A DNA stretch of 41,971 nt from Aquitalea magnusonii. Its GTDB lineage: Bacteria > Pseudomonadota > Gammaproteobacteria > Burkholderiales > Chromobacteriaceae. Made by a program: the position numbers and the translations under genes. The notes beneath the pieces were generated by a model, which did not search any database, was not told the DNA's origin, and saw only the letters and a list, made by a program, of their open reading frames with translations. Shown here piece after piece: positions 25,887 through 33,519 of the stretch. The stretch's first letter is position 1; every line of letters starts with the position of its first letter. Location of the stretch: positions 1 through 41,971 of the forward strand of contig NZ_QJKC01000026.1 of NCBI RefSeq assembly GCF_003202035.1, given 5' to 3'.

Positions 25887-25903
25887 GCCGCCCACCGGGC
25901 GGC
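25887..25903 (-). other. intercistronic hairpin kynU-permease
   Basis: GCCGCCC/GGGCGGC with a 3-nt loop and no T-run. It may protect the upstream message or reduce permease expression. Confidence 0.4.
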
Positions 25904-25917
25904 GGGCGGGAATGGGC

Positions 25918-27168
25918 TCAGGTCACCGCGTGACGCTGCTTGAAGCGCGGCTGGTCCCAGCTGGCGCTGTCCAGGATGTCGCGCAGGATGTCCACGGCAT
26001 CCCAGATATCGGCATGGCTCAGATAGAGCGGGGTGATGCCAAAGCGCAGCACCTCTGGCTCGCGGTAGTCACCGATCACGCCGCGGTCGATCAGCGCCTG
26101 CATCACCGCATAGCCCTCGGGATGGCGGTAGCTGACATGACTGCCGCGCTGTGCATGCGCGCGCGGGGTGATCAGCGTCAGCGGATGCTGGCTGCAGCGC
26201 TGTTCCACCAGCTGGATGAACAGGTCGGTCAGCGCCAGCGACTTTTGCCGCAGTGCCGCCATGCTGGTTTGCAGGGTGGCGTCCAGTCCGCACTCCACCA
26301 GCGACATCGACAGGATGGGCTGGGTGCCGCACAGAAAACGGCGGATGCCCTGGGCCGGCTGGTAATCCACCGCCATGTCAAACGGGCGCGAGTGGCCCCA
26401 CCAGCCGGACAGGGGCTGCCAGAAGGCATCCTGATGGCGCGGGGCCACCCAGATGAAGGCCGGTGAGCCGGGGCCGCCATTGAGGTATTTGTAGGTGCAA
26501 CCCACGGCAAAGTCGGCGGCACTGCCATTCAGGTCCACTGGCACGGCACCGGCGGCGTGGGCCAGGTCCCAGATGGTGAGTGCGCCATGCTGATGCGCCA
26601 GGGCGGTGACGGCGGCCATGTCATGCATGGCACCGGTGCGGTAATTGACGTGCGACAGCAGCAGCACCGCCACATCGTCACCCAGTGCCTGTTGCAGCGA
26701 CAGGGTGTCGTCGATCAGCCGCATTTCATAGCCCTGCTGCAGCAGGTCCATCATGCCCTGGATCATGTACAGGTCGGTGGGGAAGTTGTCGCGCTCCGAG
26801 ACAATCACCTTGCGCTGCGGTGCACTGGCTTGCTGGATGCGGATGGCGGCCGCCAGCGCCTTGAAAATGTTCAGTGAAGTGGTATCGGTGATCACCACTT
26901 CGTCGCTGCCGGCTCCGATCAATCCGGCCAGCTTGTTGCCCAGCCGGCGCGGCAGCTCGAACCAGCCGGCAGTGTTCCAGCTGCGGATCAGGCCCTCGCC
27001 CCATTCCTGGCGCAATACCTGCAGGCTGCGCGCCTCGGCGCTGGTGGGCAGTACGCCCAGTGAATTGCCATCCAGATAGATCACGTTTTCCGGCAGGGCA
27101 AATTGCTGGCGCAGGGCGGCCAGTTGATCCTGGCGGTCGGCGGCCAGGCAGTCTTCACGGGTGAGCAT
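25918..27168 (-). CDS. kynU: kynureninase
   Basis: A 416-residue fold-type-I PLP enzyme. It has the kynureninase patterns [37 protein letters not shown] with the cofactor Asp, and the PLP lysine in [11 protein letters not shown]. It cleaves kynurenine to anthranilate and alanine (or 3-hydroxykynurenine to 3-hydroxyanthranilate). The start overlaps the kynB stop (TGATG), with GGAGAG upstream. Confidence 0.97.
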   Translation of the reverse strand: MLTREDCLAADRQDQLAALRQQFALPENVIYLDGNSLGVLPTSAEARSLQVLRQEWGEGLIRSWNTAGWFELPRRLGNKLAGLIGAGSDEVVITDTTSLNIFKALAAAIRIQQASAPQRKVIVSERDNFPTDLYMIQGMMDLLQQGYEMRLIDDTLSLQQALGDDVAVLLLSHVNYRTGAMHDMAAVTALAHQHGALTIWDLAHAAGAVPVDLNGSAADFAVGCTYKYLNGGPGSPAFIWVAPRHQDAFWQPLSGWWGHSRPFDMAVDYQPAQGIRRFLCGTQPILSMSLVECGLDATLQTSMAALRQKSLALTDLFIQLVEQRCSQHPLTLITPRAHAQRGSHVSYRHPEGYAVMQALIDRGVIGDYREPEVLRFGITPLYLSHADIWDAVDILRDILDSASWDQPRFKQRHAVT

Positions 27169-27836
27169 CAGTCTCTCCTTGCGGTGGTGGTGCTGGTTGT
27201 CGGGGACGGGATGGTGCGCAGCACGGCGCGTACCGGGCTGGCATCCAGATTGATCAGTTTCAGTGGCAGGGCAATCAGCTCGTAGTCGCCTGCTGCGATC
27301 TCGTCCAGGTAGAGGTTTTCCAGAATGGCCATGCCGTGGCGGGCGACTGCGTGATGGGCGGCCAGCGTCTTGCTGTCTGCCGCATCCAGCGAGGCGCTGT
27401 CCACGCCGATCAGCCGCACACCCTGCTGGCCCAGCCAGTCAATCAGTGCCGGGTCCATGGCGCAGAAGCCGGCATCCCATTGCGGTGGAAACTGCCGGTA
27501 ACTGCGGATCAGCAGCCGTGGTGGCAGCGGGGCCGGCTGGTCTGCCAGCGCCTGCTGCAGTCTGGCCAGGCTCAGTAGTGGCGCTGCATCCAGGCAGTGC
27601 ACCACGCGGCAGGGGCCAAGATAGGCATCCAGCCCGACCAGGCCGATGGCTAGGCCGTCCGCCTGATAATGCAGCGGGGCATCGGCATGGGCCCCGCTGT
27701 GGGGGGACAGGGTCAGCCGGGCCACATTGACCGGGCAGTGTGCATCCAGCTGCCAGGCCGGGCTTTCCTGTAGCGCGGTATCTCCCGGCCATACCGGCAT
27801 GCCGGCATGCAATGGCGGGCTGATGTCATACAGCAT
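27168..27836 (-). CDS. kynB: kynurenine formamidase (arylformamidase)
   Basis: A 222-residue cyclase-family metal-dependent hydrolase. The signature [11 protein letters not shown] carries the metal-binding His/Asp set. The early P-V-W-P-G-D and late [15 protein letters not shown] motifs are typical of KynB. It hydrolyses N-formylkynurenine to kynurenine. I chose the ATG at 27836 because GGAGAG lies 6 bases before it; an ATG 12 bases upstream lacks a site. It is the first gene of the minus-strand kyn operon. Confidence 0.95.
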   Translation of the reverse strand: MLYDISPPLHAGMPVWPGDTALQESPAWQLDAHCPVNVARLTLSPHSGAHADAPLHYQADGLAIGLVGLDAYLGPCRVVHCLDAAPLLSLARLQQALADQPAPLPPRLLIRSYRQFPPQWDAGFCAMDPALIDWLGQQGVRLIGVDSASLDAADSKTLAAHHAVARHGMAILENLYLDEIAAGDYELIALPLKLINLDASPVRAVLRTIPSPTTSTTTARRD

Positions 27837-27893
27837 GCTGCTCTCCATGGATTGGGCAATTCATGTTAGCACCGTGATTGTTTTGAAAAATTG

Positions 27894-27906
27894 CAAGTTC
27901 AACTTG
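27894..27906. promoter_or_regulatory. candidate KynR operator
   Basis: CAAGTT-C-AACTTG, a perfect 6-bp inverted repeat in the 132-bp gap between kynB and the Lrp-type regulator gene. An Lrp-family site would be expected here; the assignment is positional. Confidence 0.4.
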
Positions 27907-27968
27907 TGAATTGGTGATATTTCGCAGAATATTCGACAGGAATGATTGAGTAAGAAAGGAAGTTGCAA

Positions 27969-28439
27969 ATGCAGCTGGATGCCATTGATATGCGGATTCT
28001 TTCCGCGCTGCAGCACAACGGCCGGCTCAGCAATCAGGACCTGGCCGACCAGGTGGCGCTGTCACCCTCGGCTTGTCTGCGCCGGGTACGCACGCTGGAG
28101 GAGGGCGGGCTGATTCGTGGCTACCACGCCGAACTGGATGCGGTGGCGCTGGGCTTCGAGCTGGAGGCCATCGTGCAGGTGTCGCTGGATCGCAGCCGCG
28201 ATGACTGGCATGGCGAGTTCTTGCTGCAGATGCAGGCCTTCGAGGAGGTGACCGCCGCCCATGTGGTGGCCGGGCCCTGCAATTACATCCTGCATGTGCG
28301 CTGTCGCAGCCTGCCGGCGTTTTCCGATTTCATCGTCGACAAGCTGAACAAGGTGCCCGGCATGCGCGATATCTGTTCCTTCATCGTGCTGAAAACCGTG
28401 AAGGACACCCGTGACCGGCTGCCGCTGGCCGGGGGCTGA
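27969..28439 (+). CDS. kynR: Lrp/AsnC family regulator (KynR-like)
   Basis: A 156-residue protein with an N-terminal AsnC-type helix-turn-helix (D-M-R-I-L-S-A-L-Q-H-N-G-R-L-S-N then D-Q-V-A-L-S-P-S-A-C-L-R-R-V) and a C-terminal RAM effector-binding domain with G-P-C-N-Y-I-L. In Pseudomonas aeruginosa the Lrp-type KynR sits divergently from the kyn genes and activates them in response to kynurenine; the same position here supports the name. AAGGAAG 7 bases before the ATG. The symbol rests on context plus family. Confidence 0.85.
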   Translation: MQLDAIDMRILSALQHNGRLSNQDLADQVALSPSACLRRVRTLEEGGLIRGYHAELDAVALGFELEAIVQVSLDRSRDDWHGEFLLQMQAFEEVTAAHVVAGPCNYILHVRCRSLPAFSDFIVDKLNKVPGMRDICSFIVLKTVKDTRDRLPLAGG

Positions 28440-28604
28440 GGCGGGAGCGTCACGGTAACAAAAGCCTTGTATGCTTGAGTGGAGGCCGCTACGGCCCGCT
28501 GGTCCGCCCGACTTACCTTGGCTGCGAGCAAAAACTCTAAAAAAATGGATTTTGTGCAAAGGGATGGGGGATAATGCCGCCCAGCCAAACTGAGGTTCAT
28601 CAAA

Positions 28605-29849
28605 ATGAAGTGTGTTGACGATTTCCGCCTGCGTCTGGGCAAGCAAGAGCTGGTTCCCATCATGGTCGGCGGCATGGGTGTGGATATCTCCACCGTGGCC
28701 CTGTCGCTGGAAGCGGCCCGTCTGGGCGGCATCGGTCATATTTCCGATGCCATGGTGCCGACGGTCACTGACCGCCGCTTCAATACCAAGTTCGTCAAGG
28801 ACAAGCTCAAGCAGTACAAATTCAATGTGGAAAATGCCGACAAGTCCGTGGTGAAGTTTGACCTGGACATCCTGGCTGAAGCCACCAAAATGCACGTTGG
28901 CTCCGCCATGGAAGCCAAAAAGGGCGATGGGCTGATTTTCATCAACTGCATGGAAAAGCTCACCATGAATGCGCCCAAGGAAACCTTGCGCGTACGCATG
29001 CAAACCGCCATGGATGCCGGCATCGACGGCATCACCCTGGCCGCCGGCCTGCATCTGGGTTCGTTTGCGCTGATCGAGGACCACCCGCGTTTTCGTGATG
29101 TAAAGCTGGGCATCATTGTTTCGTCCCTGCGCGCCTTGCAGCTGTTCCTGAAAAAGTCCGCCCGTACCGGCCGCCTGCCGGACTACGTGGTGGTGGAAGG
29201 CCCGCTGGCTGGCGGTCACCTGGGTTTCGGCATGGACTGGGCGCAGTATGATCTGGCCACCATCGTGGCCGAGATCCACGCCTGGATGCAGGCCGAACAG
29301 CTGGATATTCCGCTGATTCCGGCTGGCGGCATCTTTACCGGCAGCGATGCCGTGGGCTTCCTGGAAAACGGTGCCAGTGCCGTGCAGGTGGCTACCCGCT
29401 TTACCGTTACCCGCGAATGCGGCCTGCCGGAAAAAGTGCAGCAGGAATATTTCAAGGCAACGGAAGACGATATCGAAGTCAACCAGCTGTCGCCCACCGG
29501 CTACCCGATGCGCATGATCAAGTCCTGCCCGGCCATTGGCGACGGCATTCGTCCCAATTGCGAGGCTTACGGCTATCTGCTGGATGCCAATGGCAGCTGT
29601 GCCTACATCCAGGCCTATAACCGCGAAGTGGCGGCCCATCCGGGCGAACGCCGCATCAAGGTGATGGACAAGACCTGTCTGTGCACCCACATGCGCAATT
29701 TCGATTGCTGGACCTGCGGTCAGTACACCTATCGTCTGAAGGACACCACCCGCCGCAACGAGGATGGCAGCTACCAGATCCTCAGCGCCGAACATGTGTT
29801 CAAGGACTACCAGTTCAGCAAGGATGGCAAGGTCGCCCTGCCGGATTGA
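28605..29849 (+). CDS. nitronate monooxygenase-like flavoprotein with Cys-rich tail
   Basis: A 414-residue TIM-barrel flavoprotein of the nitronate monooxygenase/NAD(P)H-dependent flavin oxidoreductase family. Signatures: M-V-G-G-M-G-V-D-I at the start, V-V-E-G-P-L-A-G-G-H-L-G-F with the conserved catalytic-type His, I-P-A-G-G-I-F-T for phosphate binding, A-V-Q-V-A-T-R-F. The last 110 residues are unusual: Cys at 308, 319, 332, 358, 360, 368 and 371, including CxC-x7-CxxC, which might bind Fe-S or zinc. It likely uses FMN; the substrate is unknown. GAGG precedes the ATG and a strong terminator follows. Confidence 0.85.
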   Translation: MKCVDDFRLRLGKQELVPIMVGGMGVDISTVALSLEAARLGGIGHISDAMVPTVTDRRFNTKFVKDKLKQYKFNVENADKSVVKFDLDILAEATKMHVGSAMEAKKGDGLIFINCMEKLTMNAPKETLRVRMQTAMDAGIDGITLAAGLHLGSFALIEDHPRFRDVKLGIIVSSLRALQLFLKKSARTGRLPDYVVVEGPLAGGHLGFGMDWAQYDLATIVAEIHAWMQAEQLDIPLIPAGGIFTGSDAVGFLENGASAVQVATRFTVTRECGLPEKVQQEYFKATEDDIEVNQLSPTGYPMRMIKSCPAIGDGIRPNCEAYGYLLDANGSCAYIQAYNREVAAHPGERRIKVMDKTCLCTHMRNFDCWTCGQYTYRLKDTTRRNEDGSYQILSAEHVFKDYQFSKDGKVALPD

Positions 29850-29890
29850 TGTCGCACACCAACCCGGTCTGGCTGGACCGGTCGTGGAAC

Positions 29891-29922
29891 ATGGCGGAAC
29901 GCTGCGGCGTTTCGCCATTTTT
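29891..29922 (+). terminator. intrinsic terminator
   Basis: A 12-bp stem, ATGGCGGAACGC/GCGTTTCGCCAT (one G-T pair), with a 4-nt loop, then TTTT. It follows the flavoprotein gene. Confidence 0.85.
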
Positions 29923-29986
29923 CTTGTTGAAGCGGCACTGGCAGTAGTATTGTCGGAGCCTGTCTTGTCACTGTTTGAGGACTGCC

Positions 29987-30562
29987 ATGCCGGACCGTTT
30001 TGATCCCGCCACCACCGCCCTGATCCTGATCGACCTGCAGCAGGGCATTCTCGGTTTTGCCAAACAACCCTATGACACCGAGCAGGTGCTGGAGCGCTCG
30101 GCGGCACTGGCGCGGGCGTTTCGTGCCGCCGCGGCGCCGGTGGTGCTGGTGCGGGTGGGCTGGTCGGCCGATGGCGGCGATGCGCTGAAGCTGCCGACCG
30201 ATCTGCAGCCGCCATCCACCCCGGTGCCGGACAACTGGCTGCAGCAGCCGGCCGAACTGGAGGTGGCGGCCACGGACATCCAGATCATCAAACGGCAGTG
30301 GAATGCCTTTTACGGCACCGAGCTGGATTTGCAGCTGCGCCGGCGCGGCGTGCAGACCGTGGTGCTGGCCGGGATTTCCACCCATATCGGGGTGGATTCG
30401 ACGGCCCGCGCCGCCTGGGAGCGTGGCTATGCCGTGGTGCTGGCGGAAGATGCCATGAGCTGCCCGCTGCTGGAGTGTCACCAGTTTTCCGTACAGCATA
30501 TCTTTCCGCGGCTGGGGCGGGTGCGCAGCAGTGCCGAGGTGCTGCAGGCGCTGGCTGTATAG
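29987..30562 (+). CDS. yecD: isochorismatase-family hydrolase (YecD type)
   Basis: A 191-residue protein with the isochorismatase-like fold: D16 in L-I-L-I-D-L-Q, K102 in I-I-K-R-Q-W-N-A-F-Y-G-T and the G-I-S-T-H-I-G-V-D-S-T-A-R segment. The nucleophilic Cys of nicotinamidase-type members is Gly135 here, as in E. coli YecD and as in Cys-less isochorismatases such as EntB/PhzD. Cysteine-dependent amide hydrolysis is thus unlikely. The true substrate is unknown. GAGGA precedes the ATG. The arfB gene begins 4 bp after its stop, so the two are probably co-transcribed. Confidence 0.9.
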   Translation: MPDRFDPATTALILIDLQQGILGFAKQPYDTEQVLERSAALARAFRAAAAPVVLVRVGWSADGGDALKLPTDLQPPSTPVPDNWLQQPAELEVAATDIQIIKRQWNAFYGTELDLQLRRRGVQTVVLAGISTHIGVDSTARAAWERGYAVVLAEDAMSCPLLECHQFSVQHIFPRLGRVRSSAEVLQALAV

Positions 30563-30566
30563 CCGC

Positions 30567-30974
30567 ATGGCGCGTGAAGATTGCCGCATCGACCCGCAGC
30601 AGGTCGAGCTGACCGCCATCCGCGCCCAGGGGGCGGGTGGCCAGAACGTCAACAAGGTGTCGTCGGCCATTCACCTGCGTTTCGATGTCATGGCTTCCAG
30701 CCTGCCCGAACGCGTCAAGCTGCGGTTGTTGGCGCTGGGAGATGCCCGCCTGAGCAAGGAGGGCATCATCATCATCAAGGCGCAGCAGCACCGCACACAG
30801 GAGCTGAACCGGGCTGATGCGCTGGCGCGCTTGCAGGCCATGGTGGATGCGGCGGCGCATGTGCCCAAGGCCAGGCATGCGACCAAGCCGACTTATGGCT
30901 CACGCCAGCGACGGCTGGAGGGAAAGTCCCGGCGCAGCGGCATCAAGGCCCTGCGTGGCAAGATCGCCGATTGA
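30567..30974 (+). CDS. arfB: alternative ribosome-rescue factor ArfB
   Basis: A 135-residue protein with the release-factor catalytic loop GGQ at residues 24-26 (G-A-G-G-Q-N-V-N-K) and a basic C-terminal tail (R-Q-R-R-L-E-G-K-S-R-R-S-G-I-K) that enters the empty mRNA channel. ArfB (YaeJ) hydrolyses peptidyl-tRNA on ribosomes stalled without a stop codon. Length is typical and shorter than full release factors. It begins 4 bp after yecD and is convergent with the REC-EAL gene. Confidence 0.95.
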   Translation: MAREDCRIDPQQVELTAIRAQGAGGQNVNKVSSAIHLRFDVMASSLPERVKLRLLALGDARLSKEGIIIIKAQQHRTQELNRADALARLQAMVDAAAHVPKARHATKPTYGSRQRRLEGKSRRSGIKALRGKIAD

Positions 30975-30995
30975 GGTGCCGCAGCAGCGGGCTGC

Positions 30996-32195
30996 TCAGG
31001 CGCGCCGGCTATGCTGGCAGCTGGGGAGGATGTGCTTGCCCAGTTCATCGGCCGGTACCGGCCGGCACAGCAGAAAGCCCTGCAGCTCGATGTCCGGGTG
31101 CTGGGCGCACAGGTAGTCCAGGTCCTGGGTGTTGTCGATGCCCTCTGCCACCATGCGCAGGCCCAGTTCGCGGGCGATGTTGGCCATGCCGGAAATGATG
31201 CTCTGGCTACGGGCGTCGCGGTGGATGTCCTTGATCAGGATGCGGTCGAACTTCAGCTCGGTCAGCGGCAGGTTCTTGATGTGTTCCAGCGTGGTATGGC
31301 CGGTGCCAAAATCATCCAGCGACAATTCGAAACCACGCATGCGCAGCCGCAGCAGGGTGGCCAGGGTGTGGCCGAAATTGGTGAAGGCCATGGTTTCGGT
31401 GATTTCCAGCACGATGCGGTCGAAAGCCAGCCCGCGCGATGTCACCTGCTCGACCAGCCAGTCGAGAAACTCGCGGTCATCCAGCAGCCGGCGTGACAGA
31501 TTGATCGACAGCCGCAGCTGCTGCATGTTGGGCTCGCGGATCAGCATGTCCAGGCTGGTTTGCACGATGCGGTTGGTCAGCAGCGAGATAAAGCCTTCGT
31601 GTTCCAGCATGCCGATGAACTGGTTGGGCCCCAGTATGCCTTGCTGCGGGTGACGCCAGCGTGCCAGCGCCTCGATCTGCACCGCACGGCCCTGGCGCAG
31701 ATCGTAAATCGGCTGGTAAAAGGCGCAAAACTGGTTGTGGGCCAGCCCGGTGATGATGTCGATCAGCGGCAGGCTGCTCTTGCTGTCGCCGATGTCCTGC
31801 TGCACATCCAGCAGGCGGGTGATTTCAGTCAGGAACAGATCATCATCGATGGGCTTGGCCAGGTGGCCGATGCCGGTGAAACCCAGCTCCTGGGCGGCAC
31901 GCACGCTGTTGGACAGCAGTTCCGGCGAGTGGCCGCTGATCAGCAGCAGTGAGGGAATGTGCGGCTGGCGCGACAGCTGTTCCACCAGTTCGATGCCATC
32001 CATGCCCGGCATGTTCAGATCGGTGATGACCAGGTCCAGTTTGGGAATCTTGCGACTGAGCTGAAAAGCCCAGCTGCCGTCGGCAGCCTCGTGCACCACG
32101 GTATTGGGTATTTGCAGGCAGAGCGCCTTGAGCAGGCTGCGCTGACTGCTACTGTCTTCAGCAAGCAGGATTTGTCTTGGAATCTGGATGGTCAT
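30996..32195 (-). CDS. response regulator with EAL phosphodiesterase domain
   Basis: A 399-residue soluble protein. The N-terminal REC domain (about 5-130) has the phosphoacceptor D59 in V-I-T-D-L-N-M-P-G-M-D-G and K114. The C-terminal EAL domain (about 150-390) has E-A-L at 175-177, S-I-N-L-S, L-E-I-T-E-T, L-D-D-F-G-T-G and A-E-G-I-D, so all catalytic residues look present. It should hydrolyse c-di-GMP under phosphorylation control, like RocR of Pseudomonas. No histidine kinase is adjacent. The ATG at 32195 was chosen because the REC domain begins directly after it; no strong ribosome binding site is visible. Confidence 0.92.
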   Translation of the reverse strand: MTIQIPRQILLAEDSSSQRSLLKALCLQIPNTVVHEAADGSWAFQLSRKIPKLDLVITDLNMPGMDGIELVEQLSRQPHIPSLLLISGHSPELLSNSVRAAQELGFTGIGHLAKPIDDDLFLTEITRLLDVQQDIGDSKSSLPLIDIITGLAHNQFCAFYQPIYDLRQGRAVQIEALARWRHPQQGILGPNQFIGMLEHEGFISLLTNRIVQTSLDMLIREPNMQQLRLSINLSRRLLDDREFLDWLVEQVTSRGLAFDRIVLEITETMAFTNFGHTLATLLRLRMRGFELSLDDFGTGHTTLEHIKNLPLTELKFDRILIKDIHRDARSQSIISGMANIARELGLRMVAEGIDNTQDLDYLCAQHPDIELQGFLLCRPVPADELGKHILPSCQHSRRA

Positions 32196-32293
32196 GGCTG
32201 ACGCACTGTTCAGAAGTGTATGTCTCAATCTAAGCAGGTGTCATGCATTCTTGCCAGTGGAAAAATCGATAAATCAGTTATTTGTAAATCGCT

Positions 32294-32323
32294 GTTATAG
32301 ATTTAACCGGATTTTACGGTAAA
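32294..32323 (-). promoter_or_regulatory. candidate promoter of the REC-EAL gene
   Basis: On the minus strand TTTACC, an 18-bp spacer and TATAAC, about 100 bp before the REC-EAL start, in an AT-rich stretch. The rest of 32196-32565 shows no gene. Confidence 0.35.
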
Positions 32324-32565
32324 TGAATAGCGATTGATTGCTGCGGTGCGCAAAGGGAGGGAGCAGGCGGCTGAAGGCCGGGACAAGGGTCCGGCGGCCG
32401 GGCAGCCGTCAAGCGGTCACCTGCCGCAAAGCGATGGACCGGGTGGTCATCACTTCCGGGGCAGTGTGCTGCAATATGTTGCCGGGCCGAACGGCCGGCG
32501 GGCAAGGCAGTAACTGACTACGCGACCCACAGGTGGGCTGAGTGGCCGCGAGGGGGCTCAGCTAA

Positions 32566-32829
32566 TCAACGACGCTTGAAGTGGTGCGGTGCGCCGCCGC
32601 CAACCGGAGCGGTCGGATGACGGAAGTTGATGCGACCCTTGGTCAGGTCGTAGGGAGACATTTCCACGGTCACGCGGTCGCCAACCAGTACGCGAATACG
32701 GTGCATCTTCATCTTGCCCGAGCCATAGGCCAGGATTTCCACATTGTTGTCCAGACGCACGCGGAAGCGCGATTCCGGCAGCATTTCAATGACAACGCCT
32801 TGCAGCTCGATCATGTCTTCTTTGGACAT
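32566..32829 (-). CDS. infA: translation initiation factor IF-1 with C-terminal extension
   Basis: An 87-residue OB-fold protein whose first 71 residues match IF-1 ([41 protein letters not shown]). IF-1 binds the ribosomal A site and helps select the start codon. The family is usually about 72 residues; here a Pro/Gly/His tail ending H-H-F-K-R-R is added. It is not near ribosomal protein genes, so it is probably the second paralogue common in betaproteobacteria. AAGGAA lies 6 bases before the ATG. Confidence 0.93.
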   Translation of the reverse strand: MSKEDMIELQGVVIEMLPESRFRVRLDNNVEILAYGSGKMKMHRIRVLVGDRVTVEMSPYDLTKGRINFRHPTAPVGGGAPHHFKRR

Positions 32830-33035
32830 TAACGATTCCTTTCAGTGTAACGGGTGGGCCAATAGCCCATGCGGCAGTCCCTCACGGAGCGCCGCACGAT
32901 CTGTGATAACAGATTGCTTCTATCGATAACCAAGCAGGTAAGACAGGTAGCACACAGTAAAAATGTGCCGTTACCAAGGCAAGGCAGACGGATTGAACCC
33001 CGTGCTGGGGAACGGTCCGGAAGGAGGCAGGGCGC

Positions 33036-33064
33036 ATTATACGGCTAAATGGCTGATTTGTCAG
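33036..33064 (-). promoter_or_regulatory. strong sigma70-like promoter for infA
   Basis: On the minus strand CTGACA, an exact 17-bp spacer and a perfect TATAAT. Transcription would start near 33029 and give a leader of about 200 nt before the IF-1 start. No open frame with a ribosome binding site is seen in the leader. Confidence 0.7.
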
Positions 33065-33519
33065 TAGAAATGTAGCCGTAATTGCCTTGCCCCCTTGTCG
33101 TGCTGTTGCAATGGCTAAAAACACTTATGCATCCGCAGCTTAGCGCAGCTGCCACCTGTTGCAAGACACGCAGTCCGGCAGGTGCTTGCTGCTGAATTGC
33201 CCGGTCGGCAGGGGGCGCCGGCAGGTGGGGCGGTGCTGCCTGTCAGGTGGGTGGTGGCCAGCGGCTGCCTCGGCCAGGCCGGTCTGGAGCGGGGGGGGGG
33301 GCTGCTCAGGAGCGTTGCGGCCGCATGACAGCGGCTGATTGTTTGACTTTTGTCATCAAAAGAAAATTCACCATTCATATTCTTACAATTCAATACAAAA
33401 ATAGGCTGGATTATTCTGTTATCTGCTGACATCCTGTACGGTTTCGATCATTACCCTTTGCTGATATTTTGCATCAGCAAAGGGGAGCACCAGTTGGAAA
33501 CTCTGCAGTAGGACAGACT
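33065..33519. other. gene-free region upstream of lysP
   Basis: I see no convincing gene. The left part is GC-rich with an 11-base G run at 33291-33301. From about 33340 it turns AT-rich and includes a CTTTTG/CAAAAG palindrome, consistent with a regulatory region for lysP. A possible -35 TTGACT at 33343 lacks a clear -10 partner. Confidence 0.5.
33347..33362. promoter_or_regulatory. inverted repeat upstream of lysP
   Basis: CTTTTG-TCAT-CAAAAG, perfect 6-bp arms, about 160 bp before the lysP start in the AT-rich promoter region. Candidate operator; the regulator is unknown (ArgP controls lysP in E. coli). Confidence 0.35.

Noticed and set aside
28062-30215. A 717-codon open frame on the minus strand
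   Set aside because: It runs antisense through the Lrp-type gene, the flavoprotein and part of yecD, all of which have clear family signatures; no supporting features of its own.
32985-33005. tRNA T-arm-like sequence GGTTCAATCC on the minus strand
   Set aside because: The T-stem does not pair, and no acceptor stem, anticodon arm or CCA end can be built around it.
33115-33432. A 105-codon open frame on the minus strand upstream of lysP
   Set aside because: Pro/Ser/Ala-rich translation without a domain, crosses the G11 run, and lies in a region that looks regulatory.
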